Counted from the stretch's first letter, positions 40,929 to 50,426 are shown. The stretch is DNA of 64,000 bases from Rhodopseudomonas sp. P2A-2r (GCF_026015985.1 NZ_CP110389.1:4186001-4250000); one strand, 5' to 3'. Notes: generated by a model not told the origin, from the sequence alone. Numbers and translations are program-made.

Positions 40929-41804
40929 TCAGGCGGCCCGTCCCGTCAGTCCCGATGGCTTGATCAGCAACACCAGAACCATCAGAACGAAGACGACGGT
41001 GTTGGAGGCCTCGGGATAAAAATACTTGGTCAGCCCCTCGACGATGCCGAGTGCAAAACCGGTGATGATGGAGCCCATGATCGAGCCCATGCCGCCGATC
41101 ACCACCACCGCGAACACCACGATGATCAGGTCGGCGCCCATCAGCGGCCGGACCTGGTTGATCGGCGCCGACAGCACGCCGGCGAGCGCGGCGAGACCGA
41201 CGCCGAGCCCGTAGGTCAGCGTGATCATGCGGGGCACGTTGATGCCGAAGGCGCGCACCAGCGTCGGGTTCTCGGTGGCGGCGCGCAGGTTTGCGCCAAG
41301 CCGGGTGCGCTCGATCAGGTACCAGGTCAGCAGGCAGACGATCAGCGAGAACACCACCACCCAGCCGCGATAGATCGGCAGGAACATGAAGCCGAGATTC
41401 ATGCCGCCTTTGAGGATGTCGGGGATCGCATAAGGAAGGCCCGAGGAGCCGAAGTAGTTCTGGAACACGCCCTGGATGATCAGCGCGAGGCCGAAGGTTA
41501 GCAGCAGCCCGTAGAGATGGTCGAGGCCGGAAATCCATTTCAGCATGGTACGTTCGAGGATCATGCCGAAGATGCCGACCACGATGGGCGCCACGATCAG
41601 CGCCGGCCAGTAGCCGATACCCATCACGTTGAGCAGGAAATAAGCGCAGAACGCGCCCATCATGTAGAGCGCGCCATGCGCGAAATTGATGATGTTGAGC
41701 ATGCCGAAGATCACGGCAAGACCCAGTGACAACAGCGCGTAGAACGAGCCGTTGATGAGCCCGACCAGCAATTGCGCGAACAGGGCCTGAAGATTGATCG
41801 ACAT
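40929..41804 (-). CDS. livH: branched-chain amino acid ABC transporter permease LivH
   Basis: Permease of 291 residues, about eight helices, with the LivH N-terminal signature LINGSFYALLSLGLAVIFGM and INFAHGALYM. The cytosolic loop carries ATENPTLVRAFGINVPRM, the ATPase contact. It pairs with livM downstream (gap of one base). Confidence 0.94.
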   Translation of the reverse strand: MSINLQALFAQLLVGLINGSFYALLSLGLAVIFGMLNIINFAHGALYMMGAFCAYFLLNVMGIGYWPALIVAPIVVGIFGMILERTMLKWISGLDHLYGLLLTFGLALIIQGVFQNYFGSSGLPYAIPDILKGGMNLGFMFLPIYRGWVVVFSLIVCLLTWYLIERTRLGANLRAATENPTLVRAFGINVPRMITLTYGLGVGLAALAGVLSAPINQVRPLMGADLIIVVFAVVVIGGMGSIMGSIITGFALGIVEGLTKYFYPEASNTVVFVLMVLVLLIKPSGLTGRAA

Positions 41805-41835
41805 GGTGCTCTCAACTCTAACCTTGGAGAAGCAA

Positions 41836-41864
41836 CGGCCCGGCAGCTCGTGGCTGCCGGGCCG
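41836..41864 (-). promoter_or_regulatory. intercistronic stem-loop between livK and livH
   Basis: A perfect 12-bp stem (CGGCCCGGCAGC / GCTGCCGGGCCG) with loop TCGTG, directly after the binding-protein gene. In the operon's direction no T-tract follows, so it is probably a partial terminator or an mRNA-stabilising element that keeps the binding protein more abundant than the permeases. Confidence 0.65.
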
Positions 41865-41870
41865 CGCGTT

Positions 41871-43091
41871 TTATTTCTTCAGCAGCGGGCACGTGCTCTT
41901 GTCGAGCGGCGTGAAGGCCTGGTCGCCGGGAACAGTTCCGACCAGCTTGTAGAAATCCCACGCCGACTTCGACTCCGAAGGCTTCTTCACTTCGAACAGA
42001 TAGGCGGAGTGGATGGTGCGGCCGTTGGGCTGGATCGCGCCCTTGCCGAACAGCGGATCGTCGGTCGGCATTTCCTTCATCTTGGCGACGACCTTGGCGC
42101 CGTCATGGGGATTACTGCCGAGCGCCTCGAGCGCCTTGAAGTAATGAATCAGTCCGGCATAGACGCCGGCCTGCACCATCGACGGCGGCGCGCCGTTCTT
42201 CATGCGCGCGGCGAACTTCTTGGAGAACGCGCGGGTGTTGTCGTTGAGATCCCAGTAGAAGGTCTCGGTGAAGCTCAAGCCCTGCGCCGTCTCGAGGCCG
42301 ATCGCCTTGACGTCGGTGATGAACAGCAGCAAGGCCGCGAGCTTCTGGCCGCCCTTGGTGATGCCGAATTCGGCAGCCTGCTTGATCGAGTTGGTGGTGT
42401 CGCCGCCGGCATTGGCGAGGCCGATGACCTTGGCCTTGGACGCCTGCGCCTGCAGCAGGAACGACGAGAAGTCCGCGGTGTTGAGCGGGTGCTTGACGCC
42501 GCCGACGATCTTGCCGCCATTGGCCTTGACGACTTCGCTGGTGTCGCGCTCCAGCGCGGCGCCGAACGCATAGTCGGCGGTGAGGAAGAACCAGCTGTCG
42601 CCGCCGGCCTTGACCATCGCCTGCCCGGTCGAATGTGCCAGCATGTAGGTATCGTAGGTCCAGTGCACGGTGTTGGGCGAGCACTGCGCGTTGGTCAGGT
42701 CGGAGGTCGCGGCACCCGAATTGATGTAGACGCCGTTCTTTTCCTTGACGATGGTGTTGACGGCCAGCGCCACGCCGGAATTCGGCACGTCGACGATGGT
42801 GTCGACCTTGTCGACGTCGAACCACTGGCGCGCGATGTTGGAGCCGATGTCCGGCTTGTTCTGGTGATCGCCTGAGATGATGTCGATCTTCCAGCCCTTG
42901 GCCAGCAGGCCGGAATCCTCGGCGGCCATCTGCGCGGCCAGCGTCGAGCCGGGCCCGCCGAGATCGGCATAAAGGCCGGACTGGTCGCTGAGCGAGCCGA
43001 TCTTGACGGTCTTGTCCTGGGCGGACGCCATGCTCGCCGTCGTCAGCGTCAGAGCGGTCCCGAGCAGCAATGCCGCAATCTTTTTCTTCAT
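41871..43091 (-). CDS. livK: branched-chain amino acid-type ABC substrate-binding protein
   Basis: Periplasmic receptor of 406 residues, with signal peptide MKKKIAALLLGTALTLTTAS ending near SMASAQ. The mature protein begins DKTVKIGSLSDQSGLYADLGG and shares ISGDHQNKPDIG and FYWDLNDNTRAFSKKFAAR with the orphan receptors at 22.5 and 57.6 kb. Encoded in the complete liv operon, between livF and livH, so it should serve this permease. Confidence 0.93.
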   Translation of the reverse strand: MKKKIAALLLGTALTLTTASMASAQDKTVKIGSLSDQSGLYADLGGPGSTLAAQMAAEDSGLLAKGWKIDIISGDHQNKPDIGSNIARQWFDVDKVDTIVDVPNSGVALAVNTIVKEKNGVYINSGAATSDLTNAQCSPNTVHWTYDTYMLAHSTGQAMVKAGGDSWFFLTADYAFGAALERDTSEVVKANGGKIVGGVKHPLNTADFSSFLLQAQASKAKVIGLANAGGDTTNSIKQAAEFGITKGGQKLAALLLFITDVKAIGLETAQGLSFTETFYWDLNDNTRAFSKKFAARMKNGAPPSMVQAGVYAGLIHYFKALEALGSNPHDGAKVVAKMKEMPTDDPLFGKGAIQPNGRTIHSAYLFEVKKPSESKSAWDFYKLVGTVPGDQAFTPLDKSTCPLLKK

Positions 43092-43120
43092 TTTATCCTC
43101 CTCCGACAGGTGTGACGTAT

Positions 43121-43867
43121 TCAGACGCCGAGATAGGTGTGCAGCTTTTCCATGTTGGCCGACAACTCGGAATTGGCAAAACCATCGATGATCTTGCCGT
43201 GCTCGACGATGTAGTAGCGATCCGCCACGGTCGCGGCGAAGCGGAAGTTCTGCTCCACCAAGAGAATGGTAAATCCTTCGGATTTCAGCCGGGCGATGGT
43301 GTGCCCGATCTGCTGGATGATCACCGGCGCGAGGCCTTCGGTGGGTTCGTCGAGCATCAGGAAGCGCGCGCCGGTGCGCAGGATCCGCCCGATCGCCAGC
43401 ATCTGCTGCTCGCCGCCGGACAGCTTGGTGCCCTGGCTGTTCAAGCGCTCCTTGAGGTTCGGAAACAGCTCGAAAATCTGATCCAGCGACAACCCGCCCG
43501 GCCGCACGATCGGCGGCAGCAGCAGGTTCTCGCGCACGTCGAGACTCGAGAAGATACCGCGTTCTTCCGGGCAGAACGCGATGCCGAGCCGCGCAATCTT
43601 GTCCGATGTCGCCTTCGAGATGTCGTGGCCGTCGAACTTGATCGAACCGGCGCGCTTGCCGATGATGCCCATGATGGACTTCAGCGTCGTGGTCTTGCCG
43701 GCGCCGTTGCGGCCGAGCAAGGTCACGACCTCACCGGGCTTCACGTTGAAATTGATGCCGTGCAGGATGTGCGACTCGCCATACCACGCCTCAAGATTGT
43801 TGATCTCGAGAATCGGCTTTGCGGACGCCGCGTCGGTCGCGGGGGCGGTCATTGTCATCTCAACCAT
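43121..43867 (-). CDS. livF: branched-chain amino acid ABC transporter ATPase LivF
   Basis: ATP-binding subunit of 248 residues. Walker A LLGRNGAGKTTTLKSI, signature LSGGEQQMLAIGR, Walker B FLMLDEPTEGLAP. The short length and the sequence after Walker B are those of LivF. It overlaps livG by 8 bp. Confidence 0.95.
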   Translation of the reverse strand: MVEMTMTAPATDAASAKPILEINNLEAWYGESHILHGINFNVKPGEVVTLLGRNGAGKTTTLKSIMGIIGKRAGSIKFDGHDISKATSDKIARLGIAFCPEERGIFSSLDVRENLLLPPIVRPGGLSLDQIFELFPNLKERLNSQGTKLSGGEQQMLAIGRILRTGARFLMLDEPTEGLAPVIIQQIGHTIARLKSEGFTILLVEQNFRFAATVADRYYIVEHGKIIDGFANSELSANMEKLHTYLGV

Positions 43868-44630
43868 GCCCGGCTCCCAGATAGGCTTCCTTGACGCGCT
43901 CGTCCTTGGTCAGGTCGGCATAGCTGCCTTCCGCAAGCACCTTGCCGCGCGTCAGCACTGTAATGATGTCGGACAGGTTGGAGACGACGCTGAGGTTATG
44001 CTCGACCATCAGGATGGTGTATTTGGCCGAGATCCGCTTGATCAGCGCCGCGATCTTGTCGATGTCCTCATGGCCCATGCCGGCCATCGGCTCGTCGAGC
44101 AGCATCATCTCCGGATCGAGCGCCAGCGTGGTCGCAATCTCCAGCGCGCGCTTGCGGCCGTAGGGCATTTCCACCGCCGGCGTCGCCGTGAATTCGCTGA
44201 GGCCGACGTCCTCGAGCAGTTCTTCGGCGCGGCGGTTGTACTGGTCGAGCACGGTCTTGGAGCGCCAGAAATCGAACGAGGCGCCGTGCTGGCGCTGCAA
44301 TGCGACCCGGACGTTTTCCAGCGCCGTCAGATGCGGAAACACCGCCGAAATCTGGAACGAACGCACAAGGCCCTGCCGCGCCACGTCGGCTGGCGCCAGC
44401 GTGGTGATATCCCGCCCATTATACAGAATCTGGCCGCTGGACGGCTTCAGAAACTTGGTCAGCAGGTTGAAACACGTGGTCTTGCCGGCCCCGTTGGGAC
44501 CGATCAAGGCGTGGATAGTGCCACGGCGTACCCGGAGATTGACGTCCTGAACCGCGAAGAACCCCGCGAATTCCTTGGTCAATCCGTGGGTTTCAAGAAT
44601 GAACTCATCAGACAAGCAAATTTCCCCCAT
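43860..44630 (-). CDS. livG: branched-chain amino acid ABC transporter ATPase LivG
   Basis: ATP-binding subunit of 256 residues with Walker A GPNGAGKTTCFNLLTKFL and Walker B MMLLDEPMAGM. The signature is degenerate (MPYGRKRALEIA in place of LSYGEQR), a frequent LivG variant. It is the first gene of the operon livG-livF-livK-livH-livM; its promoter should lie in the gap before 45.0 kb. Confidence 0.94.
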   Translation of the reverse strand: MGEICLSDEFILETHGLTKEFAGFFAVQDVNLRVRRGTIHALIGPNGAGKTTCFNLLTKFLKPSSGQILYNGRDITTLAPADVARQGLVRSFQISAVFPHLTALENVRVALQRQHGASFDFWRSKTVLDQYNRRAEELLEDVGLSEFTATPAVEMPYGRKRALEIATTLALDPEMMLLDEPMAGMGHEDIDKIAALIKRISAKYTILMVEHNLSVVSNLSDIITVLTRGKVLAEGSYADLTKDERVKEAYLGAGHG

Positions 44631-45007
44631 CAGCCTTTGCCGCGTGCGTCATCGCGCTGGCCGATTTCTGGCACGTCCTGTTCCTGTGGCGCGTTCGACT
44701 TCGCCACCGACCGGCCGTCTCGCGCGGAATATGCCTTCAACGGCGCAGCGAACGCAAGGAGCAAAGCTGGGCAACGGCGGGACGCTCCGCCGCAGCCCTC
44801 TCGGCCATTAGTCGCATTGAGCCGCCCGAATCCCCGGCGGCGGAAAACCGACGCCGCAGACCGCCGGTGACAGACCGTCAACGCCACAGGAAATCACCCT
44901 TTAATTGCATTTCCAGGGAATGCCCGCTTTCACACTATGTTTCCCAAGCCATCCGATGATACCGTCATTCCGATACTATGCTCGGATGAGCTGCCGGGGA
45001 TCTCGAA
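44631..45007. other. livG-PAS divergent intergenic region
   Basis: A 377-bp spacer between the divergent liv operon and the PAS gene. It must hold both promoters. No clear -35/-10 pair, hairpin or protein-like frame was found; the last 100 bp are AT-richer. Confidence 0.35.
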
Positions 45008-45610
45008 ATGGATTTCGCAAGCGCCAACCCGTCAGTCGTCAAATCGATCCGGCAGCGGGAATTGCTGAACAACTGGCTGCGCCTGTACTCCCGACAGCAG
45101 CAGCTGCCGTGCGTCGCCGAGTATCAGCCCGAGCGGCTCGAAGAGGAAGTTCTCGATCTCGTCTACTACCTCGTCGACAACACCCGCCAGCCGCCACGGC
45201 TGACCATCGACAGCAACGGCACGCGGATGTCGCATGCCTATGGCAACACCGGCAAAGGCCGATTCCTCGACGAATATCTCGGACCAGTCCTCGGTCCGGC
45301 GATCCTGCCGGCCTATTATGCCTGCATCGGCCGCGCTTTGCCGATCTACACCGTGACCCTGGTGGAAGACATCAAGGGCCGCCCGGTCGCCTATGAACGC
45401 ATGCTGATGCCGTTTTCCGACGGTCACGCCGTCAGCCACATCGTGGCATCGCTGAAAACCATCAGCGAGGACGGCAACTTCGAGATCAAGAACCTGCTGC
45501 GCGGCCAGCAGTCGCTGCCGCCACCATGCGTTCGGACGGTGATCGACCGTGACCTGTTTCACCGCCTGCCCGGCCGCAGCACCGCCGGCGACATCATCGA
45601 GTTCGGCTAA
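45008..45610 (+). CDS. PAS-domain protein of the short rhizobial type
   Basis: Cytosolic protein of 200 residues, largely one PAS-like domain: SNGTRMSHAYGNTGKGRFLD, then IGRALPIYTVTLVEDIKGRP and YERMLMPFSDGHAVSHIVAS. Proteins of this kind are numerous in Bradyrhizobium and close relatives and lack an output domain, so they probably act through partners. Ligand and partner unknown. Confidence 0.75.
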   Translation: MDFASANPSVVKSIRQRELLNNWLRLYSRQQQLPCVAEYQPERLEEEVLDLVYYLVDNTRQPPRLTIDSNGTRMSHAYGNTGKGRFLDEYLGPVLGPAILPAYYACIGRALPIYTVTLVEDIKGRPVAYERMLMPFSDGHAVSHIVASLKTISEDGNFEIKNLLRGQQSLPPPCVRTVIDRDLFHRLPGRSTAGDIIEFG

Positions 45611-45632
45611 TGCGACGAGAAAAAGCCGGCCA

Positions 45633-45980
45633 TCAGCCGACCTCCTTCGCATAGATCTCCGGTTTGAAGCCGACCAGCAGGCGGTCGCCGAGATCCAGCA
45701 CCGGACGCTTGATCATCGACGGCTGCGCCAGCATCAGCGTGATGGCCTTGGCCGCGGTGAGATCCTGCCGGTCGGCATCGTCAAGCTTGCGGAAGGTGGT
45801 GCCGGCGCGGTTCAGCAGGGTTTCCCATCCGACCTGCTTCATCCAGCCGGTCAGCCGGGCCTTGTCGATGCCCGCGGCCTTGTAGTCGTGAAAGTCATAG
45901 GCAACGCCGTGGCCATCGAGCCAGGTGCGGGCCTTCTTCATGGTGTCGCAATTCTTGATGCCGTAGATGGTGATCGTCAT
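45633..45980 (-). CDS. ArsC/Spx/YffB family protein
   Basis: Thioredoxin-fold protein of 115 residues. The start at 45980 (MTITIYGIKNCDTMKKARTW) gives the family N-terminus, with one active-site cysteine in IKNCDTM. The phrases GWETLLNRAGTTFRKL and MIKRPVLDLGDRLLVGF match the YffB branch rather than true arsenate reductase. Probably a glutathione-dependent thiol enzyme; the substrate is not known. Divergent from DUF5993-dsbB. Confidence 0.87.
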   Translation of the reverse strand: MTITIYGIKNCDTMKKARTWLDGHGVAYDFHDYKAAGIDKARLTGWMKQVGWETLLNRAGTTFRKLDDADRQDLTAAKAITLMLAQPSMIKRPVLDLGDRLLVGFKPEIYAKEVG

Positions 45981-46069
45981 GTCGGGTGGTTCCGGATTGG
46001 CGCCTATTGGAGACCTAGCAGATCGGCGAATCTGGCATAGGGTTAATCGCAATCTTCATCGGAGCGACA

Positions 46070-46228
46070 ATGGAATTCACCGCACTTTTTCTGGCCGTCG
46101 CCATCGTGATGCTTGCCGCCTGGCGCGGCTCGCGCGGCTGGGCGCTTTCGCTGTTCGCCGCAACCTTCGTGGCCTGCGTCGCCACCTATCTGCACCACGC
46201 CACCGACGTGCTGAAACTGTCGTTCTGA
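46070..46228 (+). CDS. DUF5993 small membrane protein
   Basis: ATG 46070 to TGA 46228, 52 residues, two hydrophobic helices separated by RGSRG. The C-terminal HHATDVLKLSF is the DUF5993 signature. A GGAG box lies upstream. Its stop overlaps the start of dsbB (TGATG), so the two are translationally coupled; the pairing suggests that this protein assists the DsbB-like enzyme. Confidence 0.8.
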   Translation: MEFTALFLAVAIVMLAAWRGSRGWALSLFAATFVACVATYLHHATDVLKLSF

Positions 46229-46785
46229 TGGCCATTCTCACCCCGGCGCGCGCCGTCACCCTCAATGTCCTCGCACTCGGTGCGGTCGCGCTGGTGCTGG
46301 CCGCGGCCTTTGCCGCGCAGCTTGTGCTGCACGAACTGCCCTGCCCGCTGTGCCTGCTGCAGAGGATCATGTTCGCGCTGCTGGCGATTGGCCCCATCCT
46401 GAATATCCGCTTCGGGCCGCGGCCCAGCCAATACGGCCTGTCGCTGCTGGTCGCGGTGGCCGGCGCGGTGGCCTCGACCCGGCAGGTGCTGCTGCACATC
46501 ATGCCCGGCGACCCCGGCTACGGCACGGCCCTACTCGGCTATCACTATTACACTTGGGCGCTGATTGGATTCATTGCGGCCATCGTGCTGATCGCCTTGA
46601 TCCTGCTGTTCGACGAGCAGTTCGCGCCGACGCCGGCGCCTGTGGCCGGCGGCGTTGCGCGGATGGCGGTGTGGCTGGTGATCGGCCTCGTCGCGCTGAA
46701 CGTGCTCTCCACCTGGCTGGAATGCGGCTTTGCCGCGTGCGCCGACAATCCGGTGGTCTATGAACTACTGAAGCACGGGCCGTAA
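46228..46785 (+). CDS. dsbB: disulfide bond formation protein B (DsbB family)
   Basis: Membrane oxidoreductase of 185 residues that passes electrons from periplasmic thiols to quinone. The first cysteine pair is the CPLC motif in HELPCPLCLLQR after TM1. A second pair, ECGFAAC, lies at the C-terminus after a fifth hydrophobic segment, instead of in the loop between TM3 and TM4 as in E. coli DsbB. With an N-terminus inside, five helices place both pairs in the periplasm. Coupled to DUF5993 upstream. Confidence 0.88.
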   Translation: MAILTPARAVTLNVLALGAVALVLAAAFAAQLVLHELPCPLCLLQRIMFALLAIGPILNIRFGPRPSQYGLSLLVAVAGAVASTRQVLLHIMPGDPGYGTALLGYHYYTWALIGFIAAIVLIALILLFDEQFAPTPAPVAGGVARMAVWLVIGLVALNVLSTWLECGFAACADNPVVYELLKHGP

Positions 46786-47052
46786 ACCGCCCGCTCAACC
46801 GCAGGCCCTGACGAAGCAGACCAGCGTCGTCGCCGCTGCCACCGGCACGATCACGAGGCGAACCACCGCCGACGACCATGAAACACGGCGCGGCGACGCC
46901 ATTGGCCGCGCTGACCAGCGGGGTGCGCCGCGCGTTGAGCGCCTTGACGTCGGTGCCGTCCGGGCCGCCGCCCGTCTGCACAACGGATTTCAGCGCGCTG
47001 TCGGGGCATGCCCGGCTGTTCGTGGAGGAGTTGGACCGGCAGGCGAAGGCCG

Positions 47053-47778
47053 CTAACGCCTGGCAAGATCGCGGGGCCGGTGTCCGACTGCCCTGCGGCC
47101 GCGGAACCATAACGCCAGCTGCAGCACCGCCGCCGGAAACGTCACCAGCCACAGCGCGCCGACATAGATCAGCCGTGGATAGGCTAGCTGCAGAAACAGG
47201 AACGGCGCGAGCGCGCCGTTGGCCAGCAGCCACAGCCGGATCGCTCGGCTGCCCGAAAACACCGGCGCGGCACACAGCAGCGACAAGCTCATCAAAGTGT
47301 AGCCGACAAGGTCGATGCCGGCCATCAGCTGGTTCTGACCGCAGCAGGCCAGCAAGGCGTAGCGCGCACCGTCGCCACGCAGATCATGCGGGATGACGAC
47401 GCCGAGTTACGTGGCATAGACGATGCAGGCCATCACACCATACATGATGGCGAGTGCCAGCGCCGCGAGGCTGTACGTCTGGCGTTCCGCCGGAGCCGTC
47501 CCGTGAACCGCGACCATGGTGAGAACGAAGGCCGGGGCCAGCGCCAGCGACGGCGCAAAGATCAGGATCCGGTCCCACGGATCCACCAGCACGCCGGCGA
47601 CCTGCAGCAGCTGCGGGCCCCCATAGCACACGCTTGCGACCAGCGCCGCCGACGCAGCCCACATGCCGAACCGATGTTGCAACGATGCAGTCCCCGCGTG
47701 ACGCTCTGACACTGCGGCTTGATACCGCGTCTGCGTCGCGCGATCCTTGACACCGATCAACCCACGCGCGTCATGCAT
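47053..47778 (-). pseudogene. membrane protein gene interrupted by in-frame TAA
   Basis: From ATG 47778 (MHDARGLIGVKDRAT) one frame runs to 47053, interrupted only by a TAA at 47407-47409. Before the stop are three helices (ending MYGVMACIVYAT), after it LGVVIPHDLRGD and further helices (LMAGIDLVGYTLMSLSLLCA, FPAAVLQLALWF). Continuity of the frame suggests one C-to-T change of a CAA codon rather than two genes. Intact length would be 241 residues. Function unknown. The 267 bp downstream, towards dsbB, hold nothing recognisable. Confidence 0.65.
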
Positions 47779-47828
47779 GGGGCATTCCCGATGCGGCAGC
47801 CAGTTGCCGGTTGCACGGAAAGCACAGC

Positions 47829-50411
47829 ATGCCGAATGCGTCGAACCCACCGTCTCGCCTTGATGGTCTCAGCGTAGCGGAAGCCGGCGCGCGCCTGGCG
47901 CGCGACGGATATAACGAGCTGCCGCGCTCGGCGCGACGCACGCCGTTCCGCATCGTGCTGGAGGTGATCCGCGAGCCAATGCTGGCGCTGCTGATCGGCG
48001 GCGGCGCTGTCTACCTGCTTTTGGGCGACCTGACGGAGGCGGTGATCCTGATCGCCTTTGCCGGCCTGTCGGTGGTTATCACCGTGGTTCAGGAAACCCG
48101 CACGGAACGCGTGCTGGATGCACTGCGCGACCTGACCAGCCCGCGTGCGCTGGTGATCCGCGATGGCGAGCGCCAGCGCATCGCCGGTCGCGAGGTGGTG
48201 CGCGGCGATCTGATCGTGCTCGGCGAGGGCGACCGCGTTCCGGCCGACGCGCAGTTTATCGAGGGGCAGGACCTGCAGGCCGACGAATCCCTGCTGACTG
48301 GCGAATCCGTGCCGGTGCGCAAGGCGCCGGACCCCACCCTGTCCCCGCAGCGGCAGCGACCGGGCGGCGACGATCTGCCCACCGCCTTCTCCGGCACCTT
48401 GATCGTGCGCGGCGCGGGCATTGCCGAAGTGGTCGCCACCGGCGCCACCAGCGAGATCGGCAGGATCGGCAAGACCCTCGGCACCCTCGATACGGCGGCG
48501 CCACATCTGCAGACCCAGACCCGCAGGATCGTCGGCATCTTTGCGCTGGTCGGCGGCGCCATCAGCGCGCTGGTGGTGGTCCTCTACGGCACCTTGCGCG
48601 GCGGCTGGCTCGACGCGGTGCTGGCCGGCATTGCCGTGGGCATGTCGATGCTGCCCGAGGAATTCCCGGTGGTGCTGACGGTGTTCATGGCGATGGGCGC
48701 CTGGCGCATCTCGCAGGTCCGCGTCCTCACCCGCCGCGCCACCGCCATCGAGACGCTGGGATCGGCCACGGTGCTGTGCACCGACAAGACCGGCACGCTG
48801 ACGGAAAACCGCATGACCATTTCCGAACTTCGCCTGACCGACGGCGCGTCGTGCGTGGTCGATGCCGGCAAGCCGCTGGCGGAGCCGTTTCGGGAACTGG
48901 TCAGGTCCGGCGTCAAGGCCAGCGCCGTCCAGCCGTTCGATCCGATGGAGAAGGCGTTTCACATAGTGGCGGCTTCCAACGCTCAGGCAACGACGGCCGC
49001 CGATGGCCGTCTGGTCAGGACCTATGCGCTGCGTCCGGATCTGCTCGCCATGTCCAACGTCTGGCAGCCCGCCGCAGATGGCGCATTGCTGGTCGCGGCC
49101 AAGGGCGCACCGGAAGCGGTCGCCGATCTCTGCCGCCTCGCGCCGGCACAACGCGAAGCCGTCACCACGGCCGTGGACCAGATGGCGGCGGCCGGGTTGC
49201 GCGTGCTCGGCGTGGCCCGTGCGTCGTTCACCGGATCGGCGCTTCCGGATGCGCAGCCCGATTTCGACTTTGAGTTTGCAGGGCTGGTCGGGCTCGCCGA
49301 TCCGCTGCGGCCAAGCGTGCCGGCGGCAGTGGCCGAGTGCCGCTCCGCCGGCATCCGCGTTATCATGATCACCGGCGACTATCCGGCCACGGCGCGCGAG
49401 GTGGCGCGCCAGGCCGGACTCGGCGACAGCGACCCGATCAGCGGCGACGAACTGGAAACGTTGAGCGACGCGGAACTGATCGTGCGGATCAGGACAACAT
49501 CGGTATTCGCTCGCATCATGCCTGAACAGAAGCTGCGCATCGTCCAGGCGCTGAAGGCCGACGGCGAGATCGTCGCGATGACCGGCGACGGCGTCAACGA
49601 TGCGCCCTCGCTGAAGGCCGCGCATATCGGCGTCGCCATGGGCGGCCGCGGCACCGATGTGGCCCGCGAGGCGTCATCGATCGTGCTGCTCGACGACGAT
49701 TTCGGCTCGATCGTAACCACGGTCCGGCTCGGCCGCCGCATCTTCGACAATCTGCGCAAGGCCATGAGCTTCATCTTCGCGGTACACGTGCCGATCGCCG
49801 GCCTCGCTTTGCTGCCGCTGATCTTCGGCCTGCCGATCCTGTTCGGTCCGATGCACATCGCCTTCCTCGAAATGGTCATCGACCCCGTCTGCTCGCTGGT
49901 GTTCGAGGCCGAAACCGAGGAAGATGACCTGATGCGGCGGCCGCCGCGCGATCCCGCCGAGCCGCTGTTTTCGATGTCGATGATCCTGTGGAGCTTGCTG
50001 CAGGGCGTCCTCGCCTTCGCGGTGGTGGCGGCGATCTTCGTCATCGCGCTCCAGCGCGGCATGCCGGAAAACGAGGTGCGGGCGCTGACCTTCTTCTCGC
50101 TGGTCATCAGCATCGTCGCGCTGATCATTCTCAACCGGTCCGCCAGCACCTCGCTGCTGAAAGCGATCCGCCGTCCCAACCGCGCGCTGGCGCTGGTGGT
50201 CTGCGGAGTTGCGGCGATGCTGGCGCTGACCCTGCTATGGCCGTTCGCACGCCACCTGTTCCGCTTCGGGCCCCTGCATGCGGACGACATCACCCTGACC
50301 ATCGGCGCCGGAATCGTCATTCTTGTGGTTCTGGAACTGCTTAAACCGCTATGGCGCAGGATATTTTCCGCCGCCGCGCGAAACAGCCCAATCGCGCCAC
50401 AGCCGCTATGA
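47829..50411 (+). CDS. cation-translocating P-type ATPase (P2-like)
   Basis: Membrane pump of 860 residues. The start at 47829 follows GGAAAG. Features in order: TGES in the actuator domain (LLTGESVPV), PEEFP in TM4, the phosphorylated DKTGTLT, and TGDGVNDAPSLK in the hinge. The PEEFP sequence and six C-terminal helices place it with Ca/Mn/H-type P2/P3 ATPases rather than heavy-metal P1B pumps; the N-terminus has no CxxC metal site. Ion not identified. Convergent with the VOC gene, 15 bp apart. Confidence 0.92.
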   Translation: MPNASNPPSRLDGLSVAEAGARLARDGYNELPRSARRTPFRIVLEVIREPMLALLIGGGAVYLLLGDLTEAVILIAFAGLSVVITVVQETRTERVLDALRDLTSPRALVIRDGERQRIAGREVVRGDLIVLGEGDRVPADAQFIEGQDLQADESLLTGESVPVRKAPDPTLSPQRQRPGGDDLPTAFSGTLIVRGAGIAEVVATGATSEIGRIGKTLGTLDTAAPHLQTQTRRIVGIFALVGGAISALVVVLYGTLRGGWLDAVLAGIAVGMSMLPEEFPVVLTVFMAMGAWRISQVRVLTRRATAIETLGSATVLCTDKTGTLTENRMTISELRLTDGASCVVDAGKPLAEPFRELVRSGVKASAVQPFDPMEKAFHIVAASNAQATTAADGRLVRTYALRPDLLAMSNVWQPAADGALLVAAKGAPEAVADLCRLAPAQREAVTTAVDQMAAAGLRVLGVARASFTGSALPDAQPDFDFEFAGLVGLADPLRPSVPAAVAECRSAGIRVIMITGDYPATAREVARQAGLGDSDPISGDELETLSDAELIVRIRTTSVFARIMPEQKLRIVQALKADGEIVAMTGDGVNDAPSLKAAHIGVAMGGRGTDVAREASSIVLLDDDFGSIVTTVRLGRRIFDNLRKAMSFIFAVHVPIAGLALLPLIFGLPILFGPMHIAFLEMVIDPVCSLVFEAETEEDDLMRRPPRDPAEPLFSMSMILWSLLQGVLAFAVVAAIFVIALQRGMPENEVRALTFFSLVISIVALIILNRSASTSLLKAIRRPNRALALVVCGVAAMLALTLLWPFARHLFRFGPLHADDITLTIGAGIVILVVLELLKPLWRRIFSAAARNSPIAPQPL

Positions 50412-50426
50412 CCTCTCGCCGTTCGG

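Noticed and set aside
46571..47396. Overlapping frames between dsbB and the interrupted membrane protein gene
   Set aside because: Frames on both strands are arginine-rich and lack start signals; part is antisense to dsbB. A short secreted-protein-like stretch on the minus strand could not be extended to a start.
47757..49625. A frame of over 600 codons on the minus strand opposite the P-type ATPase
   Set aside because: The plus strand has all P-type ATPase motifs. The opposite product has shadow composition (His, Arg, Gln, Gly) and no domain.
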